A DNA stretch of 23,434 nucleotides, from positions 1 to 23,434 of the forward strand of contig CAYYJB010000037.1 of the NCBI GenBank assembly GCA_964472135.1, in the 5' to 3' direction. The stretch is from JAUREX01 sp964472135 (GTDB lineage Bacteria > Pseudomonadota > Alphaproteobacteria > Rhodobacterales > Rhodobacteraceae). The translations under genes and the position numbers were made by a program. Shown here one piece after another: positions 16,595 to 23,345 of this stretch. Within the stretch, counting starts at the first letter, position 1, and each line of letters starts with the position of its first letter. The notes under the pieces were generated by a model. The model saw nothing but the letters and a program-made list of their open reading frames with translations. It was not told where the DNA came from and did no database searches.

Positions 16595-16647
16595 CCATGC
16601 CGGGCGGGCGTGGCATGAACGCCCGAGTGCCACCGCCCGAGGCCCCC

Positions 16648-17466
16648 ATGCCCCCTGCCCTGCCCGACCCCACGACCGCCGCCGAGCTGCGCGCGGTCGC
16701 CCACGAGATGGCCGACGCCGCGCGGATCACGACCTTGCGCCATTTCCGCAGCCGCGGCCTGACCGCCGAATCGAAGGAGGCCGCGCATTTCGACCCCGTC
16801 ACCATCGCCGACCGCGAGACCGAGGCCGCGATGCGCGCCGTCCTCGCCCGCCGGCGGCCCGAGGATGCGATCCTCGGCGAGGAATACGCCCCGACCGCGG
16901 GCCGCTCCGGCCTGACCTGGGTGATCGACCCGATCGACGGCACGCGCTCCTACATGTCGGGCACGCCCGTCTGGGGGGTGCTGATCGCGGTCTGCGACGC
17001 GGGCGGGCCGATCTATGGCCTGATCGACCAGCCCTTCACCGGCGAGCGGTTCGAGGGTGGCCTCGGGCAGGCGGGCATGGCCTGGCCGGGGGGGACGGCG
17101 GCGCTCGGGACACGCCCGACCGCGCGGCTTGCCGATGCGATCCTCTTCTCGACCTTCCCCGAGGTCGGCACCCCGGCCGAACGCGCAGGCTTCGAGGGCG
17201 TCGCGCGCGCGGTGCGCCTGACGCGCTACGGGATGGATTGCTACGCCTATGCCCTGATAGCCGCGGGCCAGATCGACCTCGTGATCGAGGCCGGGCTCGA
17301 ATCCTACGACGTCTGCGCCCCGATCGCGGTGATCGCGGCCGCGGGCGGCATCGTCACCGACTGGCGCGGGCGGCCCGCGCATGGCGGCGGGCGGATCCTC
17401 GCCGCCGCGAACCCCGCCCTGCACGCCGCGGCGCTCGCGATCCTCTCGGCGGTGCCCGAGGGCTGA
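16648..17466 (+). CDS. hisN: Inositol-monophosphatase-family phosphatase, HisN (histidinol-phosphatase)-like
   Basis: A 272-residue Mg-dependent phosphatase of the IMPase superfamily. The metal motifs are GEE at 77-79, DPIDGTR at 94-100, and a C-terminal ESYDVCAPIAVIAAAGG whose Asp is the third ligand. The sequence FDPVTIADRETEAAMR and DGTRSYMSGTPVWG resemble HisN-type histidinol-phosphatases of alphaproteobacteria, which complete the phosphatase step of histidine synthesis. No other his gene is nearby, which is common for hisN. The ATG at 16648 has GAGG with a five-base gap; in-frame ATGs at 16615 and 16597 would add 11 or 17 residues and have poorer sites. Inositol-phosphate or 3'-phosphoadenosine phosphatase activity is an alternative. 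Confidence 0.8.
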   Translation: MPPALPDPTTAAELRAVAHEMADAARITTLRHFRSRGLTAESKEAAHFDPVTIADRETEAAMRAVLARRRPEDAILGEEYAPTAGRSGLTWVIDPIDGTRSYMSGTPVWGVLIAVCDAGGPIYGLIDQPFTGERFEGGLGQAGMAWPGGTAALGTRPTARLADAILFSTFPEVGTPAERAGFEGVARAVRLTRYGMDCYAYALIAAGQIDLVIEAGLESYDVCAPIAVIAAAGGIVTDWRGRPAHGGGRILAAANPALHAAALAILSAVPEG

Positions 17467-17545
17467 TCGCGGAAACGATTCGCTAACCCGCCGCGCCTAT
17501 TGTGCGACGATCGCGCAGAGAAGGGCGCGGCGAAAGGCGGGATCG

Positions 17546-18520
17546 ATGGCGGCGAATGCGGTGCTGCGGCGCAAGCTCGAGGCGGGAAAGCGCTTCGTTC
17601 CGGTGCATGAGACGGAAACCGCCGAACGCGGGTGGCGTCTGGCGCTGGCGCGCGCGGCGCAGGATGTGCTCGGCCTCGGGGTAGAGGTCGGACCGGTGCG
17701 CGAAAGCCGCCGCAAGCTTGCCGAACTGATGGAACTGCCGCCCGAGAACGCGCTCATGGTCGTGCTCGAGGGGCCCGAGGGCGGGCTGGGGCTGATCATC
17801 ATCGGGCCCGAGGTGCTGACCGCGATCATCGAGGTGCAGACGATGAAGCGCGTCGCGCGCAGCCCCGTCACGCCCAGACGCCCGACCCGGACCGATGCCG
17901 CGATGGTGACGGATGTGATCGACGCGGCGATGGCGGCGCTTGCGGCCGAACTCGTCCATGCCGAGGATCTCAGATGGACGGCAGGTTTCCGCTACAGCGC
18001 GCCGCTCATCGATCCGGGCGCGATGGAGCTGCTGCTCGAGGATACCGCCTACCGGATGCTCGACTGCGAGGTGACGGCGGCGCAAGGGGCGCGCCGGGGG
18101 CGTGTGCTGCTTGCGCTGCCGGCCGAGGGTCGGGGGCCGCGTCCGACCCCCCGCCGGGGCGCCCCCGAGGCCGAGATCATGGCCGCGCGCCACTGGTCAG
18201 CGGCCCTGCGCGAGACGGTGCTTCAGGTCGAAGCCCCGCTCGAGGGGGTGGTGGGCCGCCTGCGCCTGACCCTCGACGAGGTGCTGGCGATGAAGATCGA
18301 CGACGTGCTCGCCCTCGAGATGGCGAACCTCGACCAGATCTCGCTCGAGGCCACGGGCGGACGGCCGGTCGCGCTATGCCGGCTGGGGCAGAACCGGGGG
18401 ATGCGCGCGGTGCGCCTTTCGGTCGTGGATCCGCAGGAAACCGCGCGCATGCTCTTTCCGCGCGCCGATCCGCCCGCCCTGCCCCGCAATCGCCTGCCGC
18501 GCGGCGGCGGGGCGGGCTGA
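17546..18520 (+). CDS. Orphan FliM/FliN C-terminal (SpoA) domain protein
   Basis: A 324-residue protein. The C-terminal part (about residues 215-295: LRETVLQVEAPLEGVVGRLR, then TLDEVLAMKIDDVLALEM and QNRGMRAVRL) matches the FliM/FliN motor-switch SpoA domain. The N-terminal part (1-200) weakly resembles the FliM middle region but lacks an obvious CheY-binding LSQxEIDxL motif. In flagellated bacteria SpoA proteins build the C-ring and set rotation sense. Here no flagellar or secretion gene is nearby. The ATG at 17546 has GGCGGG upstream. The basic, proline-rich tail (FPRADPPALPRNRLPRGGG) is unusual. It could be a divergent FliM or an accessory switch protein. Confidence 0.75.
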   Translation: MAANAVLRRKLEAGKRFVPVHETETAERGWRLALARAAQDVLGLGVEVGPVRESRRKLAELMELPPENALMVVLEGPEGGLGLIIIGPEVLTAIIEVQTMKRVARSPVTPRRPTRTDAAMVTDVIDAAMAALAAELVHAEDLRWTAGFRYSAPLIDPGAMELLLEDTAYRMLDCEVTAAQGARRGRVLLALPAEGRGPRPTPRRGAPEAEIMAARHWSAALRETVLQVEAPLEGVVGRLRLTLDEVLAMKIDDVLALEMANLDQISLEATGGRPVALCRLGQNRGMRAVRLSVVDPQETARMLFPRADPPALPRNRLPRGGGAG

Positions 18521-18527
18521 AGCCCGC
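18512..18527. terminator. Hairpin between convergent stop codons (possible bidirectional terminator)
   Basis: GCGGGC-TGAA-GCCCGC forms a six-pair stem with a four-base loop. The loop contains the stop codon of the FliM/FliN-like gene, and the right arm touches the dusA stop codon. No T tract follows on either strand, so its strength is uncertain. Confidence 0.35.
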
Positions 18528-19501
18528 TAGGTCTCGACCCCCACGGCCGCGAGCGCGGCGTCATAGGCGGCCAGTCCCCCCGCCGACCCCTCGGACAGCA
18601 GGCGCCGCCATGTCCGCGCGCCGGGGCGCGCATGGAAAAGCCCGAGCATGTGGCGCGTGATCGCATGCATCCGCCCGCCGGCCGCGACATGGCGCGCGAT
18701 GCGCGCGCGCATCGCCAGTGCAACGCCCTGCGGATCGGCAAAGGGTGGCGTCTTCCCGAAGATCTCGGCATCCGCACCGAGCAGTATCGCGGCCGGGTCA
18801 TGATAGGCCGCGCGCCCGACCATCACGCTGGCAAAACCCTGAGCCAGCGCCGCGCGCACCTCGGCAAGGGTGGTGACCCCGCCGTTGAGGCTGATCGCGA
18901 GATCGGGAAAGGCCGCGACCATCTGGCGCGCGAGGCCGTAGTCGAGGGGTGGGATCTCGCGGTTTTCGCGCGGGCTGAGGCCCTCGAGCCATGCCTTGCG
19001 GGCATGAATCGTGACCGCGCCAAGGCCCGCGTCGCGCAATCGCTCAAGAAATCGCGGCAATGTCTCCTCGACCGGCTGGTCATCGACGCCGAGCCGGCAC
19101 TTGACCGATACGGGCACCGCCACCGCCTCGCGCAGGGCCGCGACGCAGGCCGCGACCCGCTCGGGGTCGCGCATCAGCACGGCCCCAAAAATCCCCGACT
19201 GCACCCGATCGGACGGGCAGCCGCAATTGAGGTCGATCGCGTCATAGCCATGCGCCACCCCGATCCGGGCCGCGCGCGCCAGCATCGCGGGGTCCGAGCC
19301 GCCGAGCTGGAGCACCACCGGCCCCTCGTCCGCGTCATGGGCAAGAAGCCGCTCGGCATCGCCGTGCACGATCGCCTGCGCCGTCACCATCTCGGTGTAA
19401 AGCACGACCTCGCGCGACATCAGGCGATGAAACGCCCGGCAATGCCGGTCGGTCCAGTCCATCATGGGCGCGACAGATAGTCTATGTGTATGTTTCAACA
19501 T
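18527..19501 (-). CDS. dusA: tRNA-dihydrouridine synthase A
   Basis: A 324-residue FMN enzyme. It has the DusA opening APMMDWTDRHCRAF (residues 11-24), the active-site LNCGCPSDRVQSGIFGAVLM with catalytic Cys95, the FMN-binding VKCRLGVDD and ITIHARKAW-like segment VTIHARKAWLEGLSPRENREIPPL, and the phosphate-binding LNGGVTT. It reduces uridines in the tRNA D-loop (positions 20/20a in DusA) with NADPH. It converges with the FliM/FliN-like gene with a six-base gap. The ATG at 19501 gives the family-typical start. The upstream region is AT-richer and non-coding. The 5' end of dusA is a known integration site for genomic islands, but no integrase is seen here. Confidence 0.95.
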   Translation of the reverse strand: MLKHTHRLSVAPMMDWTDRHCRAFHRLMSREVVLYTEMVTAQAIVHGDAERLLAHDADEGPVVLQLGGSDPAMLARAARIGVAHGYDAIDLNCGCPSDRVQSGIFGAVLMRDPERVAACVAALREAVAVPVSVKCRLGVDDQPVEETLPRFLERLRDAGLGAVTIHARKAWLEGLSPRENREIPPLDYGLARQMVAAFPDLAISLNGGVTTLAEVRAALAQGFASVMVGRAAYHDPAAILLGADAEIFGKTPPFADPQGVALAMRARIARHVAAGGRMHAITRHMLGLFHARPGARTWRRLLSEGSAGGLAAYDAALAAVGVET

Positions 19502-19965
19502 ATTTATCTCGACCCATCATCCCGTCGATCCGGAGCGCCCCTTTCCAGTATCTGACCTGATATCCCCGAATATCCCCCTTGGCGACGACTTCCTGCACGA
19601 AGGGCGCAAGGAACCGCCGCGAGGTGCGCGATCCTGCGGCAAACGCGACCTTGGCGCTGGTTGGGTCGCGCCCTTCGCGACCTGCCTGCCAGCGTGTCAC
19701 GGGTGCAGGCGTGCGGCGAGCTATCGGGACGATCGACGCGTGTGACGGAACAGGCGACGCGCGATGCCCGATCAACCGACCCAGATTGCATGCCGTGCTC
19801 TCCGGCGCCGAATGGAAAAACCGCATGCGCGTTAGCCGGCGTGCCGTGCCCGCCATCCCGTGCAACCTGTTTGCGGCCGGCGCGCCTTGCTCCCGCGCTG
19901 AATGACGCGGCCTTTCAATCGCTCCGGCACGGCGACCCCGCATCGAGCGGTCGTTTCCGACGCAC
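19502..19965. other. Non-coding interval upstream of dusA
   Basis: These 464 bases contain no gene that I can support. The first 80 bases are AT-richer and should hold the dusA promoter. A minus-strand reading frame from 19943 to 19482 encodes a 153-residue arginine-rich product overlapping the dusA start in another frame; its last 55 residues look more protein-like (FVQEVVAKGDIRGYQVRYW) but match nothing I recognise. The stretch may be a decayed gene or a scar of an old insertion. Confidence 0.4.
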
Positions 19966-20826
19966 TCAGGCCGGGGGAGCGCCCGATCCCCGTTCAGGAG
20001 CCCCGAGGATGAGCGCCTCGACAGTCATCAGCACCGCGCACCGGTGCGGCGCGAGGCGACCTGCGAGCCGACGGCCCTCGGCATCGACGATCGTGACGGC
20101 CAGATCGGCCACCCCATCGCGCAACAGGGCTTCGCCAAAGAAGAACTCGGTCTCGGGGCCGACAATTTCACGGCCGTCCGCGAAAACCGCGCCAACAAGG
20201 CTGCCGAGCCCGTGCACGAGGCCATCTCGCAGGCCCGTGGCGCGCGCGGCGGCAGCCAGCGTGGCGTGGAGGTCATGGTTGGGCGAAATCTTCACGATCG
20301 CCGCGCCCCCTGCGGTGCTCGCGCCCATGGCGGCGGGGGTGAGGAGGGTGAAGCCCGTCTCGGCGCAGGGCTGCGCGATGAAGCGCGCACCGACAATGGC
20401 GTGGCCCGTCGCCAAGGCCCCGGCGCCGAGCAGGCAGCTCTCCACCCGAAGATGCCCGCAGGCACGCTGACCCGCCGCATCCTCGATCAGCGCGTGACAG
20501 TGGGCAAAGGGCTGCCCGTCCCGCCAGCCGAGCGTCATCTGGCCCTCAACGATGCGACCCGGTCCCCTCAGGACATGGTCGGCGCTGTAATGGGCGGCAA
20601 AGGCGGGGTCGGCGGAGGGCGCGGGCAGGACATAGCGCAGCGCCGTTACCGGCACATCCGCGAGCGTGAGCATCGCGCCATCGCAGCCGCGATCCAGCAT
20701 CCACGCCCCCGCCGCCGTCAGCAGATCGGCGCCTTCGGTCAGCCCGATGCGGACGGGCGCGACCGAGCAGCGCGCGAGGTCATAGGGCGCAGGCCGGGCC
20801 GGACCCGGTTGGGGGCAGAGCCTCAT
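19966..20826 (-). CDS. Tandem PPC (DUF296, PD1-like) domain protein
   Basis: A 286-residue protein with two PPC-type domains. Domain 1 (about residues 25-165) contains GPGRIVEGQMTLGWRDGQPFAHCHALI and GHLRVESCLLG, giving the His109/His111/His125 triad that binds metal in bacterial single-domain PPC proteins. Domain 2 (about 175-285) begins VKISPNHDLHATLAAAARATGL and carries GLVHGLGSLVGAVF, but lacks the histidine triad (LAVTIVDAEGRRLAGRLAPHR). PPC proteins are trimeric in bacteria; their reaction is generally unknown. The ATG at 20826 is preceded by GGAAG. An ATG at 20898 would add 24 atypical residues. It is encoded opposite an IclR regulator and a hydrolase, suggesting a shared catabolic context. 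DNA binding is not implied. Confidence 0.72.
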   Translation of the reverse strand: MRLCPQPGPARPAPYDLARCSVAPVRIGLTEGADLLTAAGAWMLDRGCDGAMLTLADVPVTALRYVLPAPSADPAFAAHYSADHVLRGPGRIVEGQMTLGWRDGQPFAHCHALIEDAAGQRACGHLRVESCLLGAGALATGHAIVGARFIAQPCAETGFTLLTPAAMGASTAGGAAIVKISPNHDLHATLAAAARATGLRDGLVHGLGSLVGAVFADGREIVGPETEFFFGEALLRDGVADLAVTIVDAEGRRLAGRLAPHRCAVLMTVEALILGAPERGSGAPPA

Positions 20827-21245
20827 CCGCCGCTTCCGTGGCGCGCAGGATGGGAACACTTCGGCTTCAGGTGGCTGATCGTGCCGCCGCCCGGGCATCC
20901 GGCCAGGAACGATGGCCGTCGGCGCGCCACCTGCGCGCGCCCATCCGCCGCTGCACCATGCAAAAGTGGCGCCGCGACCGGAAGGGCTTCGCCTTCTGAC
21001 CGCGCCGGCATCAGCTTGGCCACCATGTCGGTGACGACGACGTCGATTTGTCCATGGGCCTCAACTGCCGACCCTGGATGACCGATGCTGGCCGTTGCGT
21101 ATGAAAGCGACGGATCATCCCACCCGACCAGGGCTAGGATGGTGTGCTGCCCGAGCACGACGCGCATCTCGCATCCGAAATCGTCGGGCAGGTGCCGGGC
21201 GGTCGCGGCCCGAGGGCGGGCCAGGCTTGCGCGGCTCAGGAGCAT
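20823..21245 (-). CDS. Doubtful small reading frame upstream of the PPC gene, or gene remnant
   Basis: A 140-codon frame whose TGA overlaps the ATG of the PPC gene (ATGA), the arrangement seen in translationally coupled genes here. The first 42 codons end mostly in G or C, as real genes do in this genome; the later part is less biased. The product includes LPDDFGCEMRVVLGQHTILA and GQIDVVVTDMVAKLMPARS, which look protein-like, but the C-terminal third does not. No Shine-Dalgarno is evident at the ATG (21245). I do not recognise a family. It may be a decaying gene, a real small protein, or chance. Confidence 0.22.
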   Translation of the reverse strand: MLLSRASLARPRAATARHLPDDFGCEMRVVLGQHTILALVGWDDPSLSYATASIGHPGSAVEAHGQIDVVVTDMVAKLMPARSEGEALPVAAPLLHGAAADGRAQVARRRPSFLAGCPGGGTISHLKPKCSHPARHGSGG

Positions 21246-21298
21246 CGTTCGTCCTCGTGTGCATCGCCAGCCACAACCACTGGCCGATGCGACGTCGC

Positions 21299-21327
21299 TT
21301 GACAAGATGACATAGCGTTCCGATAAA
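21299..21327 (+). promoter_or_regulatory. Sigma-70-type promoter for the iclR-type gene
   Basis: TTGACA at 21299-21304, a 17-base spacer, and GATAAA at 21322-21327. This is the best consensus promoter in the window. It overlaps the left arm of the palindrome at 21317-21355, which fits autoregulation. Confidence 0.65.
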
Positions 21328-21355
21328 CAAACCTGTACGTTTCTTTTGACGGAAC
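21317..21355. promoter_or_regulatory. Nested palindrome over the iclR promoter (candidate operator)
   Basis: GTTCCG at 21317-21322 is matched by CGGAAC at 21350-21355, and inside it AAAC and GTTT flank a central CTGTAC. The centre is near 21336. The outer arms overlap the -10 box and the beginning of the regulator gene. IclR-family proteins often bind imperfect palindromes of this size and repress their own gene. That this one does is inferred. Confidence 0.45.
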
Positions 21356-21363
21356 ATTGGCTG

Positions 21364-22209
21364 GTGGACGACCGCGACGCGCACATCGGATCTGTAGCCA
21401 AGGCGGCGGTCGTGCTCGAGGCGCTGTCGCGCCATGTCGAAGGGGCGACGCTCGCGCAGCTCGTCGCGGAGACCGACCTCAACAAGACGACGGTGTTTCG
21501 CGTCCTCGCGGCACTTCAGGATGTGCGCTATGTCTGGCAGGATCCGGTGGACCGCCGCTACCGGATGGGCGAGGCGCTCTCGGCGCTGTCGCGCAAGGCG
21601 GGCATCATCGACCTGACCGCCCTTGCCCAGCATCCGCTCGCGCGGCTCGCGCAGGTGACGGCGGACACGGTCTTCCTGTCGGTTCTCGAGGGGACGGCCA
21701 GCCTCTGCGTGGCGCGCGTGCTCGGCAGCTTTCCGATCCGGACCCTGTCGCTGTCGGTGGGCGACCGCCACCCGTTGGGGGTCGGGGCCGGCGCGCTCAC
21801 GCTGCATTGCGCCTTGCCCGAGGACAGGGCCGAGCGGCTGGCGGCCGTCAACGCAAGCTGGCTGGCCGAGTTCGGGATCGACGCCGCGCGGCTCCGGGCG
21901 AAGCGCGCGGAATATGCCCGTCTCGGCTTTGCCCACAACGACAGCATGATCATCAGGGAGATGGCGGGCATCGGTCTGCCGGTGTTCCGTCCCTCGGGGC
22001 AGGCGGTGGCGGCGGTCTCGATCGGCGCGGTCAATGCCCGGATGGAGCCCGAGCGGATCGCGACCCTCCTGCTGCCCGCGCTCCGCGCCGCGGCGGCCGA
22101 GATCACGAGCCTGCTCGCCCATGCCGAGGCCGAGACGGCATCGCGGGCAGGGGCCGACGACCCGCAGCCGGGCCGGCCCGCCCTGCGCGCGGCGGGCGAA
22201 GGGGCCTGA
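21364..22209 (+). CDS. IclR-family transcriptional regulator
   Basis: A 281-residue IclR-type regulator. The N-terminal winged helix-turn-helix covers about residues 8-70 (HIGSVAKAAVVLEALSRH, LAQLVAETDLNKTTVFRVLAAL). The C-terminal effector domain (about 75-255) has the family blocks DTVFLSVLEGTASLCVARV, HPLGVGAGALTLHCALP and AVAAVSIGAVNARM. Effectors of the family are small catabolic acids; none can be named here. I chose the GTG at 21364; a TTG at 21346 would add six residues and has no ribosome-binding site, while GGAA lies upstream of the GTG. The C-terminal 25 residues are a non-conserved Ala/Gly/Arg-rich tail. It is followed after 45 bases by the hydrolase gene on the same strand. Confidence 0.88.
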   Translation: MDDRDAHIGSVAKAAVVLEALSRHVEGATLAQLVAETDLNKTTVFRVLAALQDVRYVWQDPVDRRYRMGEALSALSRKAGIIDLTALAQHPLARLAQVTADTVFLSVLEGTASLCVARVLGSFPIRTLSLSVGDRHPLGVGAGALTLHCALPEDRAERLAAVNASWLAEFGIDAARLRAKRAEYARLGFAHNDSMIIREMAGIGLPVFRPSGQAVAAVSIGAVNARMEPERIATLLLPALRAAAAEITSLLAHAEAETASRAGADDPQPGRPALRAAGEGA

Positions 22210-22254
22210 CCGCCAGCGAAGATTGCATCGAAGGATCCAACGGGAGGAACCGAC

Positions 22255-23112
22255 ATGTTCGAGACGAAGGCCCAGAGAAGGCAGATCAGGACCAGCGACG
22301 GCGTGACGCTCAGCTATCTGGAGGCAGGGAGCGGCAGGCCCTTCGTGATGGTGCCCGGCTGGTCGCAGACGGCGCAGCAGTGGCACCACCAGATCAACCA
22401 TTTCGCCAAGACCCACCGGGTCATCGCGCTCGACATGCGCGGCCATGGCGCGTCCGAGAACGCGGCGCATGGCTATCGGGTCTATCGCCTCTCCAAGGAC
22501 CTGCGCGACGTGATGGAGGCGCTCGATCTGCGCGACGCGGTGATGATGGGGCATTCGATGGGCTGCTCGGTGCTCTGGGGCCTCTATGATCTCTACGGGC
22601 CAGACCGGATCGACCGGATCGTCTTCGTCGACGAACCGCCCTCGCTCTCGCTCAATCCCACGCTCACGGATGAGACGCGCCCGCAGGCCGGGGCGATCTT
22701 CACCCCCGAGGCGACCTATGGAACCGCGACGGCGCTTGCCGGCGATGCCGACGGCGCGGTGACGACGGGGTTCGTCACCGGCATGTTCACGCCCGACTGC
22801 CCGAAGGACATCATCGCGGCGAGCATCGCGCTCAACATGGAGATGCCGCGCGACAAGGCGGCGGAACTGGTGATCGACCACGTCGGCAACGACTGGCGCG
22901 ATGTCATGGCGCGGATCGCGGTGCCGGCGCTGTGCATCGGCGGCAAGATCAGCCTCGTGCCGTGGAGCTCGGTCGAATGGCAAGCCGCGCAGATGCCCCG
23001 CGGCCGTTCGGTCATCTTCGAGGCCGACGAGGGCGGCGCGCACTTCATGTTCATGGAGAACCCCGCCAAGTTCAACCGGATCGTCGAGGAGTTCCTCGCC
23101 GCGGCCGCCTGA
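22255..23112 (+). CDS. Alpha/beta-fold hydrolase
   Basis: A 285-residue alpha/beta hydrolase. The oxyanion loop VPGWSQTAQQWH (33-44), RVIALDMRGHGAS (55-67), the nucleophile elbow GHSMGCS with Ser101, and His263 (DEGGAHFMFMENP) are clear. The usual acid position after strand 7 reads GGKISLVP (229-236), with no Asp or Glu, so Asp126 at the end of strand 6 (FVDEP) may serve instead. Relatives include esterases, enol-lactone hydrolases and cofactor-free haloperoxidases. GGGAGG lies seven bases before the ATG. It is probably co-transcribed with the IclR gene. The substrate is unknown. Confidence 0.88.
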   Translation: MFETKAQRRQIRTSDGVTLSYLEAGSGRPFVMVPGWSQTAQQWHHQINHFAKTHRVIALDMRGHGASENAAHGYRVYRLSKDLRDVMEALDLRDAVMMGHSMGCSVLWGLYDLYGPDRIDRIVFVDEPPSLSLNPTLTDETRPQAGAIFTPEATYGTATALAGDADGAVTTGFVTGMFTPDCPKDIIAASIALNMEMPRDKAAELVIDHVGNDWRDVMARIAVPALCIGGKISLVPWSSVEWQAAQMPRGRSVIFEADEGGAHFMFMENPAKFNRIVEEFLAAAA

Positions 23113-23150
23113 GCGTGGCGCGGTTCGCGGGCCGGTCCGTCGTCTTCGCG

Positions 23151-23193
23151 GGCGCGGGCGCGCTCAGCGGCAGCCGGGCGCCCGCGCCGCTGA
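23151..23193. other. Two mutually exclusive GC-rich hairpins downstream of the hydrolase gene
   Basis: GGCGCGGGCGC (23151-23161) pairs perfectly with GCGCCCGCGCC (23178-23188). TCAGCGGC (23164-23171) can instead pair with GCCGCTGA at about 23186-23193. No T tract follows. It may act as a transcription barrier between the hydrolase gene and lepA, which converge. Confidence 0.35.
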
Positions 23194-23345
23194 CGCCGGC
23201 TGGCCGGGCCAGTTCGCCTTCAGATGGCCGGGGGGGATGATTGCATGCCTAGGCAGGCCATCCGACCGAATGGACCCCGGCGCTCGATCCCAGCCCGTCA
23301 GCGTCGTGGCTCAACCCCTCGTGGCCTGAACAGATAGCCCGATGC

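Noticed and set aside
19068..19083. GACC-GGC-TGGTC inverted repeat as a second RutR site
   Set aside because: It lies inside the dusA coding region and has a three-base rather than two-base centre, so half-sites are out of phase with the RutR consensus.
19482..19943. 153-codon minus-strand frame as a real gene overlapping dusA
   Set aside because: Arg-rich with poor codon bias through most of its length, no ribosome-binding site, and it overlaps the dusA start region; only the last third looks protein-like.
21115..23043. 642-codon minus-strand open frame
   Set aside because: Antisense to the IclR and hydrolase genes, which have clear motifs and ribosome-binding sites.
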